A DNA stretch of 20,263 bases. Origin: Clostridia bacterium. Lineage in GTDB: Bacteria > Bacillota > Clostridia > Christensenellales > QALW01. The stretch lies in NCBI GenBank assembly GCA_900769815.1, contig CAAGID010000039.1, positions 1-20,263 on the forward strand. Reading direction: 5' to 3'. The position numbers and the translations under genes are program-made. A model generated the notes under the pieces. That model was not told where the DNA came from, searched no databases, and saw nothing but the letters and a program-made list of their open reading frames with translations. This document shows, one piece after another, positions 1 to 6,335 of this stretch. Each line of letters starts with the position of its first letter. Position 1 is the stretch's first letter.

Positions 1-117
1 TACCTTTGAAAGGCAGGTTGTAATTGCTGCTGTAAGGGTTGTTTTACCATGGTCTACGTGACCGATGGTTCCGATGTTTACATGGGGTTTAGTTCTTTCA
101 AACTTACTCTTTGCCAT
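1..117 (-). CDS. tuf: Elongation factor Tu, N-terminal 39 codons (cut by window edge)
   Basis: EF-Tu is the GTPase that delivers aminoacyl-tRNA to the ribosome. The visible N-terminus begins MAKSKFERTKPHVNIGTIGH and continues into the P-loop GHVDHGKTT (residues about 19-27), which is diagnostic of EF-Tu. The ATG at 115-117 has a strong AGGAGG-type ribosome binding site at 127-133 with a 9-nt spacer. The rest of the gene lies beyond the left edge. Immediately upstream on the same strand there is no fusA or ribosomal protein gene, as in the usual str operon, but a glycosidase gene ending in a terminator. This tuf therefore has its own promoter and may be a stand-alone or second copy. Identity is near certain; copy number cannot be judged here. 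Confidence 0.96.
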   Translation of the reverse strand, partial: MAKSKFERTKPHVNIGTIGHVDHGKTTLTAAITTCLSKV

Positions 118-174
118 TTGAAAAAGTCCTCCTACAAAAATTTAAAATTTTTCCTGACAAACAGGGTTAGGTAT

Positions 175-203
175 ATTTTACAATATTTACAAGCCATTGT
201 CAA
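175..203 (-). promoter_or_regulatory. Sigma-A promoter of tuf
   Basis: On the minus strand a perfect -35 box TTGACA (198-203) is separated by 17 bp from TAAAAT (175-180). It lies about 58 bp upstream of the tuf start and is the strongest promoter match in this gap, fitting a highly expressed gene. The rest of 204-351 is AT-rich with no other convincing signal. Confidence 0.85.
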
Positions 204-351
204 ACAAAACTTATAAATGTTTTATTTTTACGAAAATTTTGTTACATTAACGCTATTAAAGTAATGCAAAGGCACACCGCAGTTACACAAAGTGGTAGCT
301 GATATAAATTACTGTTTCAATTATATAAAACACGTCCGCAGACTAAAAAGA

Positions 352-388
352 AAACAGCCGGTTCAATACAGGCTTGAACCGGCTGTTT
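352..388 (-). terminator. Intrinsic terminator after the GH2 gene
   Basis: A perfect 15-bp stem (352-366 with 374-388, 7-nt loop) contains the GC-rich core CAGCCGG. On the minus strand it is followed by a T-rich tract (TTTTCTTTTT). It lies 18 bp beyond the stop of the GH2 gene and insulates tuf from it. Confidence 0.9.
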
Positions 389-406
389 ATTTTATTCCAT
401 TTTTTT

Positions 407-3097
407 CTACTGACTATTGACTATTTTGATGGTTTCTCCATTCCAGGCAGTTACAGTAAAACCTTTTTTTCCTTGCCATATTGCTTTTACCTGTTTCTTT
501 TCAAAAGGCTTAATAAGCATAAAGTTATCAGATAAGCAGCAACGTGAATTCTCATCAGCAGTTTTTATAGTAACGGGATATGCCGCAACAGAAGAAATAT
601 TTTCAATTATAATTTCATCCTCAATTTCCGTTACTTTAAGTGTGGCTTTTTGCGCTGATTCAATAGAATCCTTAAGCCACGGACCGTTATCAAAATATAG
701 ATTTTCGCAAGGTACAGTACGGCATTTTTCAAAGAGTTCTTTATCGCAAAGCATCGAAGTGCATTTGATAAAATAAGTGCTTCTTACGGTTTCTTTACCT
801 ATAAGGTCAACGTTTATTATAAAGCATCTGTCAATGAAACTTTCATCAGGAATAAAATCATTAAACCGAATGCTCTCTTTTACTGATGAATTGTATTCTT
901 TTTCCACAGTCATATCAGGAGAATATACTGTAAGTTTTATTTCATTAAAATCATCCGCTTCCCCTAACACTTTTACTTTTAAAGGAATCGGTTCAAAAGG
1001 TGCAATAATGCTCCAATCAAGACAAAGACAAATATCTGTATCTCTGTAGGCGTTCTTCATAGCGTAATACTGTAAGCAAGGTCTGCCCGCCCCATCCACA
1101 AGCTGAATACCTGCCGTTGCCCATGGACGTTTAAATACCCAAGGCATAACGCCACCACAGCAAGGATAGTTTTCTCGCATAGACTGAATCATTAAAGTAT
1201 AAAATTCAAATGCCTGCACGTGAGTGGCTTCACAAAGTTCTTTTAACGTAAATTTCTTTACGTTACCTATCTGTGAACATCGAGCAAACATTCTTGGTAC
1301 TCGTTCAGGAATATATTCAGCAAAATGATTAAGAAGTTCAGGATAGTTTTTCTGAAACTCCTCCGAAGCAATATCAGGCAGGAAACTTGAACTTTCCTTT
1401 TCGCTCACTATAGCCTTAAGCGTTTCAAAATTAGGAAAACTATGTATTCCTGATTCTGCTAAAAATGGAAGTTCTTTATAAATATGCCTATACCATACAG
1501 GTTCCATATCGCGATAAACGTGTGCACTTCCGCGGTCAGCAGTTGTATCATAATAAATTCGCGAAGGGTCAAGGTCGCCTACAACTCTCCTCTGAACAAA
1601 CATACTTGATGCATTTTTCTCATGATAAGGACCAAACTCGTTTCCGCCACAATGGATAACCAGCGACGGATGATTTCTTATACGGTAAATGTTGTATGCA
1701 AGCTGTTCTTCAAGTATTCTTTGGGAAAAATTCCTTGAATCAGAAGCATTTGCCAATAACTGATCCTGCCATACCATAATACCCATTTCATCGCATGCTT
1801 TATAAAAGAAATCAGTTTCAAACATTCCTCCGCCATTCCATACGCGGATAAGTTGTATTCCTGCGTTCTTAATTAATTGAAGGCACCATTTATACTCACT
1901 TTCATCAAGTTTATATAAAAAATCTACGGGAGTCCAGTTAATGCCTTTTAAAAAAAAGTCCTTACCGTTTATTTTATATCTATACTCGCCCCAGCGTGTG
2001 CGGTATTTTTCACCTGCAGTCCGTCTTGTTTCAAACTTACGGATGCCCGTTTTAAAAGTCTGCTTATCGCACTTAACACCATTATCTTTTAAAACAACTT
2101 CGACGTCATATAAATAAGAATTGCCAAGACCGTTAGGATACCATAGTTTCGGATTTTTTACTGTAATTTTCTTAGAAAAAAACTGTGCCTCATAATATGC
2201 TTCCTTGATACATGATTTTTTAAAATCGTTCAAGAAAACAGTATCCGTGCTCTGATAAACGATGTTTTTAGTGTCGCCCTCTTTTATTATAATCTCAATT
2301 TCAACACTTTTATCTTTTTTTATTCCGCTGAGTCCGTTATCATAAGCACGACAGTATCCACCCCAGGGATCATCATAACCAAAATAAGGACGTAATTCCT
2401 CTATCGTTCCATCAAAAAGTTCCGTTTCAAAGAACAGTTCTGCCTCATTTTCAGTAGCAGTTACCGTGTAACAGTAGGGTCTACTTATATGCAATGTATT
2501 TAAAAACTCAATTCTTATATCGTTCCATATACCCATAACGATAAAATCACCGTTGCTTGTATGGCTGTCACGAGCAATATTCCAGGGAACTATCTGATCG
2601 TTCATTCCGTCATAGCCGTTAAATGAATCAAAGATATCCTTTTTACCAAAATTGCAGGCCTTTACTTCAACTATAACTTCATTTTCCCCTGAAAAATTAA
2701 GATGCTCTCCTATATTAACGCAAGGTCCGCCATACATACCTTCGTGTTCGCCTATTAAATTTTTATTTACCCATAAACGACAATAATAGCTTACTCCGCC
2801 AAAGCAAATTACAGTGTTTCCGCAAGAATTTTTATTAAGATTAAATTTTTTTCTGAAATACCATACCTTTTCATCAACCCAATGATATTCCTTACTGTTT
2901 ACGCCCTTGTAAGGATGGGGTGTGATTCCCGCCTCATAAAGACACCAGTACAAAGACTTAGGGAGTTCTGCTTTATATTGCCAATTTTTTTCACAAAACT
3001 CTTCTTTTTCGCTATCGCTATAGAAGAAATCCCAGGTTCCATTTAACGATAAACTGTTTTCACGTTTTTCAATATAATAGGGCTGATCAAGCCGCAT
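407..3097 (-). CDS. Glycoside hydrolase family 2, beta-mannosidase-like (cytoplasmic)
   Basis: An 896-residue GH2 enzyme, likely removing terminal beta-linked sugars (mannose by overall resemblance) from imported oligosaccharides. Order: N-terminal jelly-roll sugar-binding domain (about 1-200, with LNGTWDFFY at 18-26), Ig-like sandwich (about 200-360), TIM barrel opening with FFLKGINWTP (381-390), then C-terminal beta domains. The acid/base is predicted as Glu487 in HCGGNEFGPY and the nucleophile as Glu548 in FLAESG. Length is usual for bacterial beta-mannosidases (about 820-900). There is no signal peptide. The start has TGAGGTG at 3103-3109, 5 nt upstream. It is transcribed alone, with promoter and terminator, and was probably once controlled by the divergent AraC-type remnant. 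Exact substrate is inferred; beta-galactosidase or glucuronidase activity is less likely. Confidence 0.88.
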   Translation of the reverse strand: MRLDQPYYIEKRENSLSLNGTWDFFYSDSEKEEFCEKNWQYKAELPKSLYWCLYEAGITPHPYKGVNSKEYHWVDEKVWYFRKKFNLNKNSCGNTVICFGGVSYYCRLWVNKNLIGEHEGMYGGPCVNIGEHLNFSGENEVIVEVKACNFGKKDIFDSFNGYDGMNDQIVPWNIARDSHTSNGDFIVMGIWNDIRIEFLNTLHISRPYCYTVTATENEAELFFETELFDGTIEELRPYFGYDDPWGGYCRAYDNGLSGIKKDKSVEIEIIIKEGDTKNIVYQSTDTVFLNDFKKSCIKEAYYEAQFFSKKITVKNPKLWYPNGLGNSYLYDVEVVLKDNGVKCDKQTFKTGIRKFETRRTAGEKYRTRWGEYRYKINGKDFFLKGINWTPVDFLYKLDESEYKWCLQLIKNAGIQLIRVWNGGGMFETDFFYKACDEMGIMVWQDQLLANASDSRNFSQRILEEQLAYNIYRIRNHPSLVIHCGGNEFGPYHEKNASSMFVQRRVVGDLDPSRIYYDTTADRGSAHVYRDMEPVWYRHIYKELPFLAESGIHSFPNFETLKAIVSEKESSSFLPDIASEEFQKNYPELLNHFAEYIPERVPRMFARCSQIGNVKKFTLKELCEATHVQAFEFYTLMIQSMRENYPCCGGVMPWVFKRPWATAGIQLVDGAGRPCLQYYAMKNAYRDTDICLCLDWSIIAPFEPIPLKVKVLGEADDFNEIKLTVYSPDMTVEKEYNSSVKESIRFNDFIPDESFIDRCFIINVDLIGKETVRSTYFIKCTSMLCDKELFEKCRTVPCENLYFDNGPWLKDSIESAQKATLKVTEIEDEIIIENISSVAAYPVTIKTADENSRCCLSDNFMLIKPFEKKQVKAIWQGKKGFTVTAWNGETIKIVNSQ

Positions 3098-3115
3098 AAA
3101 ATCACCTCAAATCAT

Positions 3116-3143
3116 ATTATATTTTACAAAATTCTTTAGTCAA
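3116..3143 (-). promoter_or_regulatory. Promoter of the GH2 beta-mannosidase-like gene
   Basis: Minus strand: -35 TTGACT (3138-3143), 16-bp spacer, perfect -10 TATAAT (3116-3121). The expected start of transcription is only about 10-15 nt before the start codon, so the leader is very short and begins close to the ribosome binding site. Confidence 0.75.
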
Positions 3144-3146
3144 TAA

Positions 3147-3163
3147 ATTTCATATCGTGAAAT
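3147..3163. promoter_or_regulatory. Possible operator, inverted repeat next to the -35 box
   Basis: ATTTCA-TATCG-TGAAAT is a 6-bp inverted repeat with a 5-bp centre. It ends 4 bp upstream of the GH2 -35 box and lies between the GH2 gene and the divergent regulator remnant. Position fits a regulator site; the short arms make chance possible. Confidence 0.35.
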
Positions 3164-3202
3164 ATTATTTTTGTGGTATAGTATATTTGAGGTGTTTAAA
3201 AT

Positions 3203-3510
3203 ATGATAACTTCGGTTATAAAAGTAATGAAAATTTCAAACGTTGTTTCTGGAAACAGAAATAAACCCTTTTCTTTAGGAAAAATCCGCAAAAACACAGG
3301 ATATAACAAACCTGCTCACATATATTTTCAACGCTTCTGTTTGAAAACTATCTTAAGAGAGTTTCCTATACTGAAGGTTATATTATAGGTCCTGCCGTTC
3401 ACTGTCTTTCACGGTTCGGAAAATATGAGGACGAATTAGTTTCTACTTGCCACCCAGTTTTAAAATGGCTCAATAAAAAAAGCACTTATAACGGCATAAA
3501 AGGAAATTAA
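3203..3510 (+). pseudogene. Degraded AraC/GyrI-like transcriptional regulator
   Basis: Two pieces in different frames read like the ends of one regulator. Piece 1 (ATG at 3203, GAGGTG at 3189-3194, about 45 codons) contains NKPFSLGKIRKNTGYNKPAH, which resembles the first helix-turn-helix of AraC proteins (KPLSLEKIAKETGYS.. type). Piece 2 (open frame 3307-3510, no start codon) contains GPAVHCLSRFGKYED, then LKWLNKK and YNGIKG, resembling the C-terminal GyrI-like effector-binding domain. Rob-type regulators have this order, but roughly 200 residues between the pieces are missing, so an internal deletion plus frameshift is inferred. A TGGTATAGT extended -10 (3175-3182 area) precedes it. It is divergent from the GH2 gene, a usual place for its regulator. 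Family assignment is from short motifs only. Confidence 0.5.
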
Positions 3511-3539
3511 CCGAAGACTTGAGTTTTCAGTTTGAAACG

Positions 3540-3568
3540 TTGACTTCAGAAAAGCATTCTGCTATAAT
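3540..3568 (+). promoter_or_regulatory. Promoter of the GpsA-like gene
   Basis: -35 TTGACT (3540-3545), 17-bp spacer, perfect -10 TATAAT (3563-3568), 26 bp before the start codon at 3595; GAGGT ribosome binding site at 3584-3588. Confidence 0.85.
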
Positions 3569-3594
3569 TATAAAAAACAATTCGAGGTAAAAAT

Positions 3595-4641
3595 ATGAAA
3601 ACTATTACGATTATCGGTGCGGGTATGATGGGCTCAGCCTTAGCCTTTCCCGCAAGAGAAAACGGCAATGAGGTTCGCCTTACAGGCACACATTTAGACA
3701 GAGAAATTATTGATATTTGCAAGAAAACCAACCGCCACCCCAAGTTCACAAAGGATTTTCCCGAAGGCGTAAAATATTATCAGATAGAAGAATTAAAAGA
3801 CGCCATAGAGGGTACAGATTTTATTATCTGCGGTGTAAGCAGTTTCGGTGTTGAATGGTTTGGTAATGAAATTTTACCCATATTAAATGAAAACGTGCCT
3901 GTGATTTCAGTTACAAAGGGACTTATGAATACAGATGACGGCACTTTATTAACTTATCTTGATATTTGGCAGAATAAGCTTAACGAGCTTAAAAAGAATA
4001 TTCCCTTGAACGCAATAGGCGGTCCTTGCACCAGTTATGAGCTTGTTGCCCACGACCAAACGGAAGTTTCTTTCTGTGGCAGGGATTTATCTATTTTAAG
4101 AATGATAAAAGATGCTATGGCAACAAGTTATTATCACATCAGCCTTTCAACGGATATTGTAGGCGTGGAAAGTGCAGTTGCCCTTAAAAATGGATATGCA
4201 TTGGGCATCGCTCTTACTATCGGCTTAAACCAAAAGAAGTTTGGTATTGACAGCGAGCTTCACTTTAATTCTCAGGCGGCGATGTTCGGTCAGTCAATAA
4301 GAGAAATGTATAAATTACTAAAACTGCAGGGCGCTGAAGATTTAGATAACCTTGTTCTCGGTGCAGGCGATTTATACGTTACCGTTTATGGCGGAAGAAC
4401 AAGACTTATAGGTATTCTTCTCGGTCGCGGTCTAACCATCGACGAAGCAAAGTCAGAGCTAAAAGGCGTAACCTTAGAATCCCTTGTTGTTGCAGGTCGT
4501 GTTGCCCAGGCAATAAAGACAAAGGCACAAAGAGGTCTTGTTGATATAAACGACTTCCCTATGCTTATGCATATCGACGAAATTATTACCGATAAAAAGC
4601 CGGCTAATATCCCTTGGGATAAATTCACTTTTGAGAGATAA
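3595..4641 (+). CDS. NAD(P)-dependent glycerol-3-phosphate dehydrogenase family protein (divergent)
   Basis: A 348-residue protein of the GpsA type, which reduces dihydroxyacetone phosphate to sn-glycerol 3-phosphate for phospholipid synthesis. It has a Rossmann motif GAGMMG at 8-13, TKG at 107-109, the catalytic-lysine motif ALKN (Lys198), GAGDL at 256-260 and a substrate-loop equivalent GGRTRLIG at 266-273. It departs from classical GpsA: GP[SA]xAxE is replaced by GGPCTSYE, and the [ST]RNRxFG loop has Thr-Arg-Leu-Ile. It may therefore be a paralogue with a shifted substrate, and no gene symbol is given. Length agrees with GpsA (about 330-345). It is a single-gene unit with its own promoter and terminator and no lipid genes nearby. 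Confidence 0.82.
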   Translation: MKTITIIGAGMMGSALAFPARENGNEVRLTGTHLDREIIDICKKTNRHPKFTKDFPEGVKYYQIEELKDAIEGTDFIICGVSSFGVEWFGNEILPILNENVPVISVTKGLMNTDDGTLLTYLDIWQNKLNELKKNIPLNAIGGPCTSYELVAHDQTEVSFCGRDLSILRMIKDAMATSYYHISLSTDIVGVESAVALKNGYALGIALTIGLNQKKFGIDSELHFNSQAAMFGQSIREMYKLLKLQGAEDLDNLVLGAGDLYVTVYGGRTRLIGILLGRGLTIDEAKSELKGVTLESLVVAGRVAQAIKTKAQRGLVDINDFPMLMHIDEIITDKKPANIPWDKFTFER

Positions 4642-4657
4642 AATTTTTATAAAAAAC

Positions 4658-4699
4658 AAAGATGCTGATAAAAACTATCGGCATCTTTTTATTTTTTTT
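4658..4699 (+). terminator. Intrinsic terminator after the GpsA-like gene
   Basis: A 13-bp stem with one G.U pair (AAAGATGCTGATA, 4658-4670, with 4676-4688; loop AAAAC) is followed by a long T tract up to 4699. Confidence 0.9.
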
Positions 4700-4712
4700 C
4701 GACATATTTCCC

Positions 4713-4741
4713 TTGAATAATCCTTGCCGTTATGTTATAAT
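4713..4741 (+). promoter_or_regulatory. Promoter of the structured RNA
   Basis: -35 TTGAAT (4713-4718), 17-bp spacer, perfect -10 TATAAT (4736-4741). The predicted transcription start at about 4747-4749 coincides with the 5' strand of the RNA's closing stem, as expected for a free-standing structured RNA or a riboswitch leader. Confidence 0.8.
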
Positions 4742-4745
4742 TTAA

Positions 4746-4901
4746 CTGCGACACAATCTAATAAATCTCATTGTTGCGGGGAAACTACTTTTGGTAAAAA
4801 GTGTTCCCCTTAAACTCATATCCCGTAACAGTGTGAGATTGTGTCGCAGCAATGAGGGAAAACATTTTTTCGGTGTGTCCTTCGTTGGGCACACTTTTTT
4901 T
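4746..4901 (+). ncRNA. Structured RNA of unknown family, upstream of the DUF4230 gene
   Basis: About 156 nt between a strong promoter and an intrinsic terminator. A perfect 14-bp closing stem joins CTGCGACACAATCT (4746-4759) to 4836-4849. Inside is a 12-bp helix with two G.U pairs (CATTGTTGCGGG with CCCGTAACAGTG), and within that GGGGAA/TTCCCC and ACTTTT/AAAAGT can form a hairpin; the first of these competes for the same Gs. CTCATTG (inside the closing stem) is perfectly complementary to CAATGAG at 4850-4856 just outside it, giving a pseudoknot or an alternative fold. Overall shape recalls 6S RNA, but the asymmetric 9x2 bubble is small for 6S. No tmRNA, RNase P, SRP or known riboswitch core was recognised. 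It may be a free sRNA, or a cis-acting leader of the gene starting at 5019, which has no clear promoter of its own. Confidence 0.7.
4873..4901 (+). terminator. Terminator ending the structured RNA
   Basis: An 8-bp stem (GTGTGTCC 4873-4880, GGGCACAC 4887-4894, loop TTCGTT, one G.U pair) is followed by seven Ts. It lies about 117 nt before the next start codon, so it could end a free RNA or act as the switchable terminator of a leader. Confidence 0.88.
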
Positions 4902-4915
4902 ATTTCCCATTATAT

Positions 4916-4945
4916 ATCTTGCAAATTTCGCGAAAAAAACAAGAT
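4916..4945. other. Palindrome and hairpin upstream of the DUF4230 gene
   Basis: The perfect 10-bp palindrome TTTCGCGAAA (4926-4935) lies inside a longer ATCTTG/CAAGAT inverted repeat (4916-4921, 4940-4945). It could be an operator. Read on the minus strand, CGCGAAATTTGCAAG also resembles the core of the dispersed repeat seen at 5707 and 20022. Confidence 0.4.
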
Positions 4946-5018
4946 GTAAATGAAGCCAAATAAATATGGGAGGTAAAAAAGAAAAATGGCTCACAAAAAA
5001 CAAAAAGGAGAAAAGAAA

Positions 5019-5648
5019 ATGAGTAACACGGAGAACAAAGTAACAAAGAAAGACAAAATCATAAAGGTAATAAAATCGTTTAAAAAGAAAACGGTGTGGA
5101 TACCTTCCCTTGTAGCATTTGTATTATTAGTTTCGGTAATTATTTACATAGTAAGTCCCAAAACACCTGAAATTGCGGATACAAAGTACCTTTTGGGCGT
5201 TATAACGGAAGCAAGCGAACTCACAACCGCGAAAATCAATTTTACAGGAAAAGCTGAATACAAAGATTCAGGCGTAGCATTTATAAATAAATCTGACTTT
5301 ATTATGATGTACGAAGCCGATGCACGGGTAGGTATAGACGTTACAAAAGTAAAGGTAACTGCAAACGATTTGGCAAAAACCATATACGTTGAAATCCCTA
5401 AAGCAGAAGTTCTTGAAGTACACGTAAAAGCAGATAGTGTAGAATATTTTGACGAAAAGTTTTCCTTATTCAATTTGGATAAAAAGGAAGACGGAAACAA
5501 AGCCATAGCACTTGCCGAAGAAGAAGCAAGAAAAGAGCTTCAGGAAATGGGTATAATTCCATTAGCCGACAATCAAGCAGAAACACTTATTAAAGGTTTG
5601 ATTGTAAACGCCATTCCCGATGGATATAAGATTGAAGTAATAAAGTAA
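5019..5648 (+). CDS. DUF4230-family membrane-anchored protein
   Basis: A 209-residue protein with a basic cytoplasmic N-terminus, one membrane segment (WIPSLVAFVLLVSVIIYIV, about residues 27-45) and an extracellular domain of about 150 residues rich in alternating strands, ending ADNQAETLIKGLI...GYKIEVI. This layout and the C-terminal pattern fit DUF4230, whose function is unknown. The ATG at 5019 is chosen because AGGAG (5006-5010) lies 8 nt away. An in-frame ATG at 4986, preceded by GGGAGG with a 12-nt gap, would add 11 Lys-rich residues, so both starts may be used. No good promoter lies between the RNA terminator at 4901 and this gene, so expression may depend on read-through of that terminator. 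A terminator follows. Confidence 0.72.
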   Translation: MSNTENKVTKKDKIIKVIKSFKKKTVWIPSLVAFVLLVSVIIYIVSPKTPEIADTKYLLGVITEASELTTAKINFTGKAEYKDSGVAFINKSDFIMMYEADARVGIDVTKVKVTANDLAKTIYVEIPKAEVLEVHVKADSVEYFDEKFSLFNLDKKEDGNKAIALAEEEARKELQEMGIIPLADNQAETLIKGLIVNAIPDGYKIEVIK

Positions 5649-5660
5649 TTTTCTGTATAA

Positions 5661-5697
5661 AAAGCCCCCCGAACCAAAATTCGGGGGCTTTATTTTT
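5661..5697 (+). terminator. Terminator after the DUF4230 gene
   Basis: AAAGCCCCC pairs with GGGGGCTTT, continued by GAA/TTC across one bulged C, with a 6-nt loop and a T-rich tail. The A-rich left flank means it could also stop minus-strand transcripts. Confidence 0.9.
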
Positions 5698-5706
5698 ATG
5701 CTCAGC

Positions 5707-5830
5707 AGTGCGAGAAAATTTGCAAGCCAAGGTCTTTCCTCTGACCTGTAGAGTGCGAGAAAACCCAAAATTCAAGGCACACGGGCGGTCTGTGGGCGAC
5801 ACGCGGACGGTTATGTAGGCTATTCTATTT
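5707..5830 (+). repeat. Two partial copies of a dispersed intergenic repeat
   Basis: Positions 5707-5732 are identical to 20022-20047 (26 bases, starting AGTGCGAGAAAA and ending GCCAAGG). A second head copy starts at 5752 with the same 12 bases but then diverges, keeping TTCAAGGC, and continues into a GC-rich hairpin (GTCTGTG with its imperfect partner GCGGAC, about 5790-5810). The 45-bp spacing of the two heads suggests nested insertion. Minus-strand open frames across this stretch encode the same peptide in unrelated places and are judged spurious. Confidence 0.65.
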
Positions 5831-5894
5831 TTTCTGTTGTGGTAATTCCTGTGTTTTGTTATATAGATTTTCTTTTTGATAGGAAATTCTAACA

Positions 5895-6045
5895 CTATCC
5901 CAATGAAAGATCTACTCCAAAAGGTTTGACACGTAGTAGAGATTGCTCGTTCTCGTTCCGTCCTCTCGGTGCCGATGTATGTACGAGTCTATAACTCTTA
6001 AAAAACGGGTGGCACATATATTCAATTTTCAGTGGATCTCTCGGT
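5895..6045 (-). ncRNA. Possible minus-strand structured RNA
   Basis: The stretch between the repeat copies and 6144 holds no convincing gene, but the minus strand has a good promoter at 6052-6081. The RNA starting near 6045 could fold with its ends paired: CCACCGAGAGATC with GATCTTTCATTGG (3' strand at about 5900-5912), an 11-bp stem with a 2x2 loop. Inside are GTGCC/GGCAC and the small hairpin GAGT-TATAG-ACTC. ACCGAGAG occurs twice as a direct repeat. No clear U-tract terminator follows, so the 3' end is a guess; the terminator at 5661 could serve. No known family was recognised. Confidence 0.35.
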
Positions 6046-6051
6046 GGCTTT

Positions 6052-6081
6052 ATTATACCATGCAGAGGGAAGTTTTGTCAG
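6052..6081 (-). promoter_or_regulatory. Minus-strand promoter in a gene-poor gap
   Basis: -35 CTGACA (6076-6081), 18-bp spacer, extended -10 TGGTATAAT (hexamer 6052-6057). It fires away from the isomerase operon into a region without an open frame, which is the main argument for a non-coding RNA there. Confidence 0.6.
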
Positions 6082-6143
6082 AGTGGGATGAATAGGAACG
6101 GCTAAACGTGGGAATTCTACTCTTTTAAGGCATAAACAAAATT

Positions 6144-6179
6144 ACCGCCGATAGTAACTCAACTGTTGCTCTCGGCGGT
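6144..6179 (-). terminator. Terminator of the darA-holB-ricT-isomerase operon
   Basis: ACCGCCGA (6144-6151) pairs with TCGGCGGT (6172-6179); the stem continues as AGTAAC/GTTGCT after one mismatch, with a 6-nt loop. On the minus strand it is followed by AATTTTGTTT. Confidence 0.8.
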
Positions 6180-6186
6180 GATTCAT

Positions 6187-6303
6187 TTATTTCAAAATAA
6201 TATGCATACCAAGCGAAGACTTGCTGGTGTCTTCGGGTAATTTTGGAACATTTTCTTCAACAAAATCATGAATAGCCATCATTCTTGTAGCATAGAGTTC
6301 CAT
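6187..6303 (-). CDS. Possible 38-residue protein or remnant, unknown
   Basis: An open frame MELYATRMMAIHDFVEENV... ending SLGMHIILK lies between the isomerase stop (6336) and the operon terminator. Its composition and codon use look coding, and the frame stays open upstream for about 20 codons without a start. There is no ribosome binding site before the ATG, so it may be the 3' remnant of a larger gene rather than an active one. The family was not recognised. Confidence 0.3.
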   Translation of the reverse strand: MELYATRMMAIHDFVEENVPKLPEDTSKSSLGMHIILK

Positions 6304-6335
6304 TCTGATACAGTTTAAATAGTTTTTATGCCGTT

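Noticed and set aside
4746..4901. Firm assignment as 6S RNA
   Set aside because: The length and closed ends fit, but the bubble is only 9x2 and there is a pseudoknot-like pairing; kept as unknown structured RNA.
4919..4950. TTGCAA as a -35 box for the DUF4230 gene
   Set aside because: At 17 bp downstream the sequence is AGATGT, not an acceptable -10.
5590..5895. Minus-strand open frame of 101 codons
   Set aside because: It crosses a terminator and the repeat copies; the same peptide stretch (LACKFSRT) appears in the unrelated frame at 19770-20045 because both read the repeat head. No ribosome binding site.
5930..6000. GGCACCGAG and TCTACTACGTGT on the minus strand, like pieces of tracrRNA or a Cas12 repeat
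   Set aside because: No repeat array, no cas genes and no anti-repeat; short matches by chance.
6000..6060. GGGTGGCAC on the plus strand, like part of a T-box
   Set aside because: The following CCGCG is missing, there is no stem I or specifier loop, and no plus-strand gene follows.
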